This document shows positions 35,853 to 43,032 of a stretch of 64,000 nt of DNA, one piece after another. Under the pieces are notes generated by a model. That model searched no databases. It saw nothing but the letters and a program-made list of their open reading frames with translations, and was not told where the DNA came from. This stretch comes from an uncultured Flavobacteriaceae bacterium. Lineage in GTDB: Bacteria > Bacteroidota > Bacteroidia > Flavobacteriales > Flavobacteriaceae. A program made the translations under genes and the position numbers. Position 1 is the stretch's first letter. Each line of letters begins with the position of its first letter. The stretch spans positions 17,639-81,638 of the forward strand of contig CANMLX010000018.1 of NCBI GenBank assembly GCA_947498845.1. The letters run 5' to 3'.

Positions 35853-36416
35853 TTATTTAACCAATAGGGCTGTTTTCAAGCCTTTTAAACAACGTGATTT
35901 TTGGCTTTTTACTACATTTTCGCTGTTATAGTCTCCTTGTGCCATTATTTCTTTAATACTCATTTTATTGTAGTAAAACCAAATTAAAATTTGGCGGCAT
36001 TTTTCTCCTAATTTTTCAAATTGCCGTTGCATTTGTAATTGGCGCTCACTGGGTTGATTTGGGGTAATATCAAAATCGGTAATCTCAAAGGCGTTTTCTC
36101 CAACTTTTTCCAGAGCAAACTCACTATTCACCATTTTTTTTTGTTTACGTAGTCTATCCATAATCATATACTTACCAATACTAGTAATATAAGTCGTAAT
36201 ACTACATTTTAGTTCGCTTAACTTCCCTGTTTTTATGTTTTCGTAAAAGGCTATATAAGCATCCTGATATACATCTAAAACCTCTTGTTTATCTAAACCA
36301 AACTTTTTGGAGTAGTTAATAAAAGCGTCACGATTGCTTTGGTACACGTTTTTAAAAGCCGTACCAGAACCCTGTTTTAATTCTAAAAAAATAGCTTGAT
36401 CGCTTTGTTTAGTCAT
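35853..36416 (-). CDS. ECF-type RNA polymerase sigma factor
   Basis: 187 residues, the size of an ECF sigma factor: region 2 with EVLDVYQDAYIAFYENI, region 2.4-like ITTYITSIGKYMIMDRLRKQ, a variable linker, and region 4 CRQILIWFYYNKMSIKEI. It heads the predicted operon sigma - TPR/anti-sigma - S8 - CHAT. Upstream on the minus strand a TAAATTTG -7 box (36448-36455) lies 31 bp before the ATG, so basal transcription probably uses the housekeeping sigma. Its own targets may be the three GTTAACCTTT-N12-CAT(T/G)AA sites in this cluster. Confidence 0.9.
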   Translation of the reverse strand: MTKQSDQAIFLELKQGSGTAFKNVYQSNRDAFINYSKKFGLDKQEVLDVYQDAYIAFYENIKTGKLSELKCSITTYITSIGKYMIMDRLRKQKKMVNSEFALEKVGENAFEITDFDITPNQPSERQLQMQRQFEKLGEKCRQILIWFYYNKMSIKEIMAQGDYNSENVVKSQKSRCLKGLKTALLVK

Positions 36417-36447
36417 TAATGTTTAATAGCTGTAAATAGTTAACACT

Positions 36448-36455
36448 CAAATTTA
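36448..36455 (-). promoter_or_regulatory. -7 box of the ECF sigma gene
   Basis: TAAATTTG on the minus strand, an exact TAnnTTTG. The expected -33 TTG is imperfect (TGG near 36478-36480). A GTTAAC hexamer at 36439-36444 sits just downstream, between this box and the start codon, where an autoregulator could bind. Confidence 0.5.
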
Positions 36456-36533
36456 TAAAAATGGATAAGAATATTAACCATTGGCATGAAAATTTATTTT
36501 TTAGAGAACATGGTATAGTATATTACTAAAAAA

Positions 36534-36565
36534 AATCAGTTTGGAACACTAAGCCCAAACTGATT
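36534..36565 (-). terminator. Terminator of the CARDB lipoprotein gene
   Basis: AATCAGTTTGG / CCAAACTGATT, a perfect 11-bp stem with a 10-nt loop; on the minus strand it is followed by eight T. It lies about 190 bp beyond the CARDB stop, with a palindromic element in between. Confidence 0.85.
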
Positions 36566-36588
36566 AAAATTATTGTTTAAATACTATT

Positions 36589-36749
36589 ATACCAGTTCTG
36601 ATGTAAAATTACCCAAAAGAAAATGGAATATTTTTGTGCTATGCGAAGAAGAAAATTCAAGCATAGCCCAAGTTCTGGTTTCATTTTATGATAAAGCATA
36701 GCGCAAAAAGAACTATTTTAATTGAGTAATTTTACGTGAGAAATGGTAT
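36589..36749. repeat. Long imperfect palindromic element 4 (161 bp)
   Basis: Left end ATACCAgTTCT...GTAAAATTAC pairs with the right end GTAATTTTAC...AGAAaTGGTAT. Inner blocks GTGCTATGC and GCATAGCGC also pair, and GCATAGCCC lies at the midpoint (36661-36669), here in inverted orientation relative to other copies. It begins 4 bp beyond the CARDB stop codon and precedes that gene's terminator. Elements and promoter fill the 337-bp gap 36417-36753. Confidence 0.85.
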
Positions 36750-36753
36750 TAAC

Positions 36754-38034
36754 TTACTTGGCACAAAATGCAAATTTTGCATCGTTTACAGGTGTAAAAT
36801 AAGTGGTTTTATTATTTATACGCTTCCACCAAAAATCCCTTGTTGAAACTTCGTCTCTTGGTGTCTCTATAAGTTCATCTAAATCGACAAGCCACGTCCC
36901 TCTTACAGTTATATTTAATTTTTCTTTGTAAATCGTCCCATCTGCATTATAAGTTATTGCATTAAAAGTGAGCTTATAATCTTCTGATGGCTCTATATTT
37001 TTTATTATAAGTTTCCCCAAACGCCCTTTATTAGTCTTATAAAAAATAACATCTTCTGGTTTTAACAAAAACCCAGTAAAATCTGTAGCTATAATTTCTA
37101 AACTACTAAGTGTTTTTTCCAAACTTTTAATCTCCTCAAAAGACGTTTTGTAACAGTCGTTGCAAGTTACATCCGGATAATGCTTGGGAATAGATATAAT
37201 GTGAATATTATTATCCTCATCACATTCTTCCGTTTCACTATTGTGATCAATCTGTAGGATTAAATAGTTATAATCTTGTACCTTAGGATCATTAGGATTA
37301 CAAGTAGAACAAGGCACAGTTGCTCCAAATTGAAATGACGATGTCCCTCCATTGGCAGACATCACCCCTGTAATACGACCTCCTGCAGCATCATCTGTAG
37401 TATCTATTTGTTCGTCCATAGATAACCACGCTTGCACTGAGGTTTCCCCATCTACTTTCCCTATATTTTTTATAGTGACTTCCCAACCTATTTGATTATT
37501 TTGACTAGTAGGACATATAATACTAGCTGCTTCAAATACAAAGTCTGGTTTATCACAAAACGCCTCACAAAGTTCTTCAGGATAATTTTCTGGGATTTTT
37601 ATAACACTAATATTGTTATCTTCATTACATTCATCTATTTCAGAACGCGAATCTGCTTCTAGAATTAAATAATTGTACCCTGCTGTATCTCCAACTGTAG
37701 CACCAAAAGTGAACGATTTGGAACTTTCTGCATTAACTGCAACCACCAAACCTCCAGCTGCCTTATCTGTTGCGTCTATAATATCATCCACAGATAACCA
37801 AGCTTGAACAGCAGAATTAGCATCTTCCTGTCCCGTATTTTTAAGTATCCCTTCCCAACCTATTTGATAATTTTCATTGGGCGGGCATATTACTTTTACT
37901 TCTTGAAAAAGTAAATCTGGCTTTGTACAATCTCCATCATCTGAAGAATCGTCGCAAGCCACGTTCAATGAGATTAATAATCCCCCTAAGAATAAGCTAA
38001 ATAATTTGCTTATTAAAAATTTTGTTGTTTTCAT
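36754..38034 (-). CDS. Lipoprotein with two CARDB domains
   Basis: 426 residues. Lipoprotein signal ending SLNVAC (Cys27). Two tandem CARDB-type Ig-like domains, about 36-160 and 163-290, are clear internal repeats (KPDLLFQEVKVICP against KPDFVFEAASIICP; SAVQAWLSVDD against TSVQAWLSMDE). CARDB domains are cell-adhesion-type beta sandwiches. The last ~130 residues (from about 295) form an unrecognised domain with Cys at the very end (FAFCAK). It probably sits on the outer face of a membrane. Function unknown; the shared promoter-like motif suggests it belongs with the S8 and trypsin-like proteases, perhaps as substrate or sensor. Confidence 0.8.
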   Translation of the reverse strand: MKTTKFLISKLFSLFLGGLLISLNVACDDSSDDGDCTKPDLLFQEVKVICPPNENYQIGWEGILKNTGQEDANSAVQAWLSVDDIIDATDKAAGGLVVAVNAESSKSFTFGATVGDTAGYNYLILEADSRSEIDECNEDNNISVIKIPENYPEELCEAFCDKPDFVFEAASIICPTSQNNQIGWEVTIKNIGKVDGETSVQAWLSMDEQIDTTDDAAGGRITGVMSANGGTSSFQFGATVPCSTCNPNDPKVQDYNYLILQIDHNSETEECDEDNNIHIISIPKHYPDVTCNDCYKTSFEEIKSLEKTLSSLEIIATDFTGFLLKPEDVIFYKTNKGRLGKLIIKNIEPSEDYKLTFNAITYNADGTIYKEKLNITVRGTWLVDLDELIETPRDEVSTRDFWWKRINNKTTYFTPVNDAKFAFCAK

Positions 38035-38061
38035 GTTTTAATAGATTTTACATTATACACC

Positions 38062-38089
38062 TTAATGGGCTACTATAAAAAAGGTTAAC
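38062..38089 (-). promoter_or_regulatory. Shared promoter-like motif, CARDB gene copy
   Basis: On the minus strand GTTAACCTTT (38089-38080), 12 bp, CATTAA (38067-38062); the start codon at 38034 is 27 bp further. Same 10-mer, gap and -10 as for the S8 gene. Confidence 0.6.
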
Positions 38090-38127
38090 AGCAAATAGAC
38101 TTTTAAAAATTAATTGTTAACCTTTTT
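38078..38127. repeat. 13-bp inverted repeat in the CARDB/trypsin-like divergent promoter
   Basis: AAAAAGGTTAACA (38078-38090) and TGTTAACCTTTTT (38115-38127) are perfect inverted copies separated by 24 bp. Each arm is the -35-like half of one of the two divergent promoter motifs. Confidence 0.8.
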
Positions 38128-38143
38128 CATCGGTTTTCATGAA
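38116..38143 (+). promoter_or_regulatory. Shared promoter-like motif, trypsin-like protease copy
   Basis: GTTAACCTTT (38116-38125), 12 bp, CATGAA (38138-38143); the ATG at 38174 follows 30 bp later. It differs from the S8 and CARDB copies by one base in the -10-like part. Confidence 0.6.
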
Positions 38144-38173
38144 TTATTAATAGAAACTTAAAATAATTTTATA

Positions 38174-39232
38174 ATGAAAACATTAGAAAAAACAGACAAC
38201 TTAGAAAAAGTATTATCCGATTTTAAAATTGAAGAAGTTTTAAAACAAATTAACAGTATTAAAGAAAAATCTTTACCTATTTTAAAGACTAAAGATATAG
38301 AAGATCCAGGCCCAGAGGTTAAAATTGGATCAGACAAAAGGGTAGACTTAGAAAGCTTAGGTAACTTAGAGAGAATTATTAATAGAAAAAACTTTTTACC
38401 CGCTAGCTTCTTAGAGGAAGGCGCAATAATACAAAGAGCTGTAGCTAGAGTAGTTTTTAAAGAACCTTATGGGAATTTTGATACTGGAGATGGTTGGGCT
38501 ACTGGTTTTATGGTCTCCCCTTCTTTATTTATGACAAACAATCATGTGATTTCAAGTAAAAACTTTGCAAAAAAATTTAAAGCTCAGTTTAATTATCAGA
38601 ACGATTTATCTGGTAACTCTACAACTACTGACGAGTATATTTTTGACCCGGAAGATGTTTTTTTTACTGATAGTAGTTTAGATGTTACACTTATAAGAGT
38701 ACAAAAAAAACATCAATTTAGCTTGGCTAGAAATCGTTTTTCCATTGAAAATGAATATACACCAAACCCATTGGATCCAATACATAAAATACCTCAAATA
38801 GATATTCATAATTTAATTACTGATGATTTAATAAAAAGGTGGATGTTTTCTCCTATTTATGCTGGCAATAAATGGGGATATATAAAATTAAACAAAAATC
38901 CATCTTATGCTAAGGATCAATTTTTAAACATTATTCAACACCCTAATGCTAGACGCAAAGAAGTGGCTCTTCAAGAAAACTTAATTACTAAAATTTTCTC
39001 TAATAAAATTCAATATACAACAGACACCGAACCTGGTTCTTCAGGCTCTCCTGTTTTTAACAATCATTGGGATTTGGTTGGTTTACACCATTCTGCAGGC
39101 GAAAGAAATCAAAGAACAAATAAATGGGTAAGTAATCAAGGTATACGAATTGACAAAATAATTGCTGCTTTAAAAAATAATTTTAATGGAACTGTATCTG
39201 GCAATAATATACTTACCGAATTAGGATTATAA
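38174..39232 (+). CDS. Trypsin/V8-like serine protease without signal peptide
   Basis: 352 residues. A chymotrypsin-fold protease domain begins at about 88: His124 in MTNNHVIS, Asp170 in SSLDVTLI and Ser290 in EPGSSGSP, followed by LVGLHHS. Residues 1-80 are charged and helical with no signal peptide or membrane helix, so the enzyme should act in the cytoplasm, unlike the exported S8 and CHAT proteins nearby. The N-terminal part could be an adaptor for a partner. Divergent from the CARDB gene, with which it shares an inverted-repeat promoter. Trypsin-like cytoplasmic proteases are known in several bacterial conflict systems, but no nucleotide-binding STAND partner is present here. Confidence 0.88.
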   Translation: MKTLEKTDNLEKVLSDFKIEEVLKQINSIKEKSLPILKTKDIEDPGPEVKIGSDKRVDLESLGNLERIINRKNFLPASFLEEGAIIQRAVARVVFKEPYGNFDTGDGWATGFMVSPSLFMTNNHVISSKNFAKKFKAQFNYQNDLSGNSTTTDEYIFDPEDVFFTDSSLDVTLIRVQKKHQFSLARNRFSIENEYTPNPLDPIHKIPQIDIHNLITDDLIKRWMFSPIYAGNKWGYIKLNKNPSYAKDQFLNIIQHPNARRKEVALQENLITKIFSNKIQYTTDTEPGSSGSPVFNNHWDLVGLHHSAGERNQRTNKWVSNQGIRIDKIIAALKNNFNGTVSGNNILTELGL

Positions 39233-39288
39233 ATTTAATCTATTAGTCTTAGGCATATGTGAAAATAGTCTCGCCTATTAGAAAATAA

Positions 39289-39323
39289 AAAAGGTCGCCA
39301 TACTTTTAAGTAAGCGGCCTTTT
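39289..39323. terminator. Bidirectional terminator between the trypsin-like and yceI genes
   Basis: AAAAGGtCGC / GCGgCCTTTT stem with a 15-nt loop, with A-run before and T-rich after. It separates the convergent trypsin-like protease gene and yceI-like gene. Confidence 0.8.
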
Positions 39324-39345
39324 CTAATCATATTAGTTTTTTCAT

Positions 39346-39924
39346 TTAAAACTCCAAATCCACAACTAAATCAAACTCATCATAAATTGCTTTATCTTTT
39401 AAGTTATCAAAAAAGCTAGCAGACCCATAACGAATATCGTATTTCGTTCTATCAATTTTTAAATTTGCTGTTGCTTTACTACCATAAACAGAAATTGTAA
39501 ACTTAACAGGGTTAGTGCTTCCTTTTATAGTTAAATCTGCATCGACATTATAAGCGTTTTTACCAGAACTTTTCACTTTAGTAATTACTAATTTGGCTGT
39601 AGGGTGGTTAGCTACTCCAAAAAAATCGTCCGATTTTAAATGACCATCTAATTTCCCTTTGTACTCACCTTGTAAGTCTGTAGAACTTATGGTTGTCATG
39701 TCTATAACAAATTCGCCTCCAGTTAGTTTTTCATTATCAAAAATCAATGCACCAGATTTTAAAGCAATGGTTCCCTCATGAGATCCCGTTACTTTGTAGC
39801 CTTTCCAAACCACTTTACTTTTGTCTGTTTTTATTTCTTTTTTATCCCCTCCTATTGTAGTAAAAGAAAAAGACATAAAAGAAACGATCAATACAACTCC
39901 TAATGTTTTTAATACGTTTTTCAT
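39346..39924 (-). CDS. YceI-like family protein
   Basis: 192 residues: signal peptide (about 1-24, LIVSFMSFSFTTI), then a YceI lipocalin-like domain with DKSKVVWKGYKVTGSHEGTI at the start and LTIKGSTNPVKF near the end. YceI proteins are periplasmic or secreted beta-barrels that bind isoprenoid-type lipids in known cases; the ligand here is unknown. Monocistronic, sharing the terminator at 39289-39323 with the convergent trypsin-like gene. Confidence 0.9.
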   Translation of the reverse strand: MKNVLKTLGVVLIVSFMSFSFTTIGGDKKEIKTDKSKVVWKGYKVTGSHEGTIALKSGALIFDNEKLTGGEFVIDMTTISSTDLQGEYKGKLDGHLKSDDFFGVANHPTAKLVITKVKSSGKNAYNVDADLTIKGSTNPVKFTISVYGSKATANLKIDRTKYDIRYGSASFFDNLKDKAIYDEFDLVVDLEF

Positions 39925-40018
39925 AGTTATAAATTGTTACTTATTATTTGCTTTACAAAATTCTAACTTATGTACGTTATAAAAAATAATATAGGTTACA
40001 AAAAACTATTAAACTAGT

Positions 40019-40627
40019 TTAACTTTCTACTGCAATTTGCTTCTTTATTTTACTCAAAAATTCTTTTGTTATACCTAAATAGGAAGCAATCATATATTGA
40101 GGAATTCGTCTTTCTATTTTAGGATATTGCTTCTTAAAATAAAGGTAGCGTTCTTTTGCCGAAAGACTAAAGTTTCTAACAATGCGCTTTTGAGAAAACA
40201 CATACGCTTTAGTTATTATTTGTCTAAAAAAGCGTTCTAATTTTGGTATTTCATGATATAATTCTTCAATAACATCATGAGAAAACATAATTAACTCTGT
40301 ATTTTCTAAACATTGAACATTCAAATCTGCAGGTGTTTGAGTGATAAAACTCCCTACATCTCCTGCCCACCAATCTTCTATAGAAAACATAATAATATGT
40401 TCTTGACCTTGATTATCTAAATGAAATGTTCTGGTACAGCCTTTAATTATAAAACATTCGTAGGTACAAATGTCGCCTTGCTGAACTATATATTGATTTT
40501 TTAGATAGGTTCTGCAACTAATTTTTGAAGCTAAAAACCTTAACTCTTCATGAGTAAGATCTACATAATTTGAGATATAATTGAATAATGGCTGTATTTT
40601 GACTTCTATATCACTCATAAGCACCAA
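40019..40627 (-). CDS. Crp/Fnr family transcriptional regulator
   Basis: Cyclic-nucleotide-binding fold at about 10-130 (KNQYIVQQGDICTYECFIIKG), then a C-terminal helical DNA-binding region ending YLGITKEFLSKIKKQI. The exact cAMP-binding glutamate/arginine set is not seen, so the ligand may differ or be absent, as in many Bacteroidota members. The TTG at 40627 overlaps the -7 box of a well-formed promoter (40625-40654); the real start is therefore ATG 40618 (MSDIEV), almost at the expected transcription start. Yields about 199 residues. Confidence 0.85.
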   Translation of the reverse strand: MVLMSDIEVKIQPLFNYISNYVDLTHEELRFLASKISCRTYLKNQYIVQQGDICTYECFIIKGCTRTFHLDNQGQEHIIMFSIEDWWAGDVGSFITQTPADLNVQCLENTELIMFSHDVIEELYHEIPKLERFFRQIITKAYVFSQKRIVRNFSLSAKERYLYFKKQYPKIERRIPQYMIASYLGITKEFLSKIKKQIAVES

Positions 40628-40654
40628 ATTTAATAATTATAAACCTGAGTTCAA
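40625..40654 (-). promoter_or_regulatory. Promoter of the Crp/Fnr gene, nearly leaderless
   Basis: Minus strand: TTG (40654-40652), 19 bp, TAAATTTG (40632-40625), an exact Bacteroidetes promoter. The ATG at 40618 begins 7 bp after the -7 box, so the mRNA has no or almost no leader. Confidence 0.65.
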
Positions 40655-40810
40655 CCTAAGAATCATAGATAAAATTCAATAAACATGCTAGATTCAACTT
40701 ATAATTACGATAGACTAGCAATAGTTTATCGTAATTTAAGGAAGAAGATGCGTGTTTAGTGATTTTTAGCTAGAAATTAATACATTTTCATAGCCTCTAA
40801 GGATTGCATA

Positions 40811-40990
40811 ATACCATTTACGTAATTTAATTTCGTATGAATATTTCTGTCACTTCTACAATGAGTGTCACGCCTTAGCATGATGTATTGAGAAGCTATA
40901 AACCTGTTCTCGATACATTTTTTATTTCGTTATCTCTTCATAAAAAACACTCGAACTGACATATGCGAAAATTTTAATCGTAAATCGTAT
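40811..40990. repeat. Degenerate palindromic element 5 (180 bp), composite
   Basis: Left end ATACCATTTACG pairs with the right end CGTAAATCGTAT. Inside, TGTCActtct...GAGTG pairs with CACTCgaacTGACA, and GTATTGAGAA with TTCTCGATAC, giving a second nested palindrome of a different sequence type. The rest of the 504-bp gap 40628-41131 holds the Crp/Fnr promoter and no gene that I can see. Confidence 0.65.
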
Positions 40991-41131
40991 AATATACTTA
41001 TTTAAATTAAGCACTTGATAAAAAGGTCTTTTGTATTTAAAAAAATAGTGTTCTTGGGCCGACTCAGGGTATAAGATTGTGCGAACAATTAAATAGATTT
41101 TTAATCTCCCTAATTACACTATTTTTACCAA

Positions 41132-42337
41132 ATGGAAAAAGAAAATTCTTTTAAGCTCGAATTTGTTGTTATAATGGCTTCATTAATGGCTATAGTTACA
41201 TTAGCTATTGATGCGTTATTACCTGCTATTCCAAACATAAGTAATTACTTAAGTGTTTCAGATAGTAGTAAAAACCAGCAACTCATAACCATGATTTTCT
41301 TAGGTATAGGGTTTGGGCAGTTGGTTTTTGGACCATTATCCGATAGTTTTGGACGAAAACCCATTGTATTTACAGGTTTTATTATTTTTATAATTGCCAG
41401 TATTATATGTTTAACTACCAAAAATTTTGAGGTTATGATCTTTGGTAGAATATTACAGGGTATAGGCCTTTCTTCTCCAAGAAGCTTATCCTTATCTATG
41501 ATTAGAGATACTTATAGTGGTAATCATATGGCAAAAATGATATCGATGGTCATGTTATTTTGTATTTTTGTTCCTACTATAGCACCCAGTCTAGGGCAAA
41601 TATTGGTTAACACATTTAACTGGCAAGCCATTTTTTATTTTAACATTGGTTTTGGAGTTTTAATCATGATCTGGTTTTGCTTAAGACAAAAAGAAACGCT
41701 ACCAAAAGACAAACGTATTAAGTTTTCTACATATCTGCTTTTTTATGGTTTTAAAGAGTTTTTAAAGCATAAAGAATCTGTTGCATACACTGTTGTTTCT
41801 GGTTTTATAACAGGGTCTTTTATGGTTTATTTAAGTACTTCTCAACAAATTTTTCAAGAGCAATACAATTTAGTTAATGCATTTCCTTACATAATAGCAT
41901 GTTTAACTATTTCGGTAGGATTCGCAACTTATATCAATAGCAGATTAGTTTTAAAATATGGCATGTGGCGTATTGCTTATATAGCAACAATAGCTTACTC
42001 ACTCATTCCCATATTGTATATGTTGTTGTTTTGGTCTGGCAAAAACCCTCATGCATTACTATTAGTAAGCTTTTTTTCTCTCCAATTTTTTGCAGCAGGT
42101 TTTTTATTCGTTAACCTTAGTGCTTTGGCTATGGAACCTTTAGGCCATATAGCAGGTATAGGTGCAGCAATAAACGGCTTTATAAGTACTGTGATGGCTG
42201 TACCAATTGCAGATTATATTGGTCGTTTTGTTGTTACTTCTGTATTACCTTTATTTATAGGGTTTTCAATTTTTGGGGTTTTGTCTCTTACCGTTTTTCT
42301 TTTCTTAAAAAGTAAAGAAAGAACCGTTACAACTTAG
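41132..42337 (+). CDS. MFS transporter, Bcr/CflA drug-efflux type
   Basis: 401 residues, about twelve membrane helices. The MFS signature between helices 2 and 3 is FGPLSDSFGRKPIV, and the start (LAIDALLPAIPNI) matches the Bcr/CflA drug:H+ antiporter group. Likely an inner-membrane exporter of toxic compounds, substrate unknown. The Crp/Fnr regulator is divergently oriented 500 bp upstream and might regulate it. The FAH-family gene follows after 50 bp on the same strand. Confidence 0.88.
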   Translation: MEKENSFKLEFVVIMASLMAIVTLAIDALLPAIPNISNYLSVSDSSKNQQLITMIFLGIGFGQLVFGPLSDSFGRKPIVFTGFIIFIIASIICLTTKNFEVMIFGRILQGIGLSSPRSLSLSMIRDTYSGNHMAKMISMVMLFCIFVPTIAPSLGQILVNTFNWQAIFYFNIGFGVLIMIWFCLRQKETLPKDKRIKFSTYLLFYGFKEFLKHKESVAYTVVSGFITGSFMVYLSTSQQIFQEQYNLVNAFPYIIACLTISVGFATYINSRLVLKYGMWRIAYIATIAYSLIPILYMLLFWSGKNPHALLLVSFFSLQFFAAGFLFVNLSALAMEPLGHIAGIGAAINGFISTVMAVPIADYIGRFVVTSVLPLFIGFSIFGVLSLTVFLFLKSKERTVTT

Positions 42338-42387
42338 TTTTAATATTTATTATTTTTATGGAATTAATTTAATTATAAATAAAAAAA

Positions 42388-43002
42388 ATGAAAATAATAG
42401 GCATAGGCAAAAACTACGTTAATCACATCTCTGAGGTTGAAGCACTTAAAACTGGAAATCAATTAATATTTACAAAACCAGAAAGTACATTAGTTACAAA
42501 TAATAACGATGTTTTATACCCCAGTGTTTCCAATAACGTTGTTTATGAGGTTGAGTTAGTTGCTAAAATAGGGCAAACAGGCAAAGATATCTCAGTAGAA
42601 AATGCTGCCAACTATATAAGTGATATTGCTATAGGTATTGATTACACAGCAAAAGACGTGCTAACAAGCAGTCGAGAAAGTAAAGGGCCTTGGGCTTTAG
42701 CTAAAGGTTTTGATGGTGCTTCGCCTATATCATCTTTTAAACCTATTGCTAACTTTCCCGATTTAAACAATATCAATTTTGATCTAAAAATAAATGGAGA
42801 AGAAAAACAGGTAGGTCATACATCTTTAATGATTTATAATTTTAGTGAAATTATCGCTTATGTCTCTAAATTTATGACTTTAAACGAAGGCGATTTATTC
42901 TTTACGGGCACTCCTGCTACAGGAGCTGGTGAAATCCATAAAGGAGATCATTTACAAGCCTCTATAGAAGGCGAATTACTCTTAGATTTTAAAATGATCT
43001 AA
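42388..43002 (+). CDS. Fumarylacetoacetate hydrolase family protein
   Basis: 204 residues, the short single-domain FAH type (YcgM/FAHD1-like). Visible: GIGKNYVNH at the start, metal-ligand region VVYEVELVAKIG, GIDYTAKDV, and FFTGTPATGAGEI near the end, containing the conserved TGTP loop. Known members cleave C-C bonds in acylpyruvates or decarboxylate oxaloacetate with Mg2+. Start ATG 42388. It lies 30 bp upstream of the cNMP/CBS/DUF294 gene on the same strand. Confidence 0.9.
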   Translation: MKIIGIGKNYVNHISEVEALKTGNQLIFTKPESTLVTNNNDVLYPSVSNNVVYEVELVAKIGQTGKDISVENAANYISDIAIGIDYTAKDVLTSSRESKGPWALAKGFDGASPISSFKPIANFPDLNNINFDLKINGEEKQVGHTSLMIYNFSEIIAYVSKFMTLNEGDLFFTGTPATGAGEIHKGDHLQASIEGELLLDFKMI

Positions 43003-43032
43003 ACAACCTTTTCTCGGTAAATATACTTTCTT

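Noticed and set aside
30663..39232. A known defence system (gasdermin, CBASS, Avs or similar)
   Set aside because: No STAND ATPase, cyclase, gasdermin or pore-forming gene is present; only proteases and regulators are seen.
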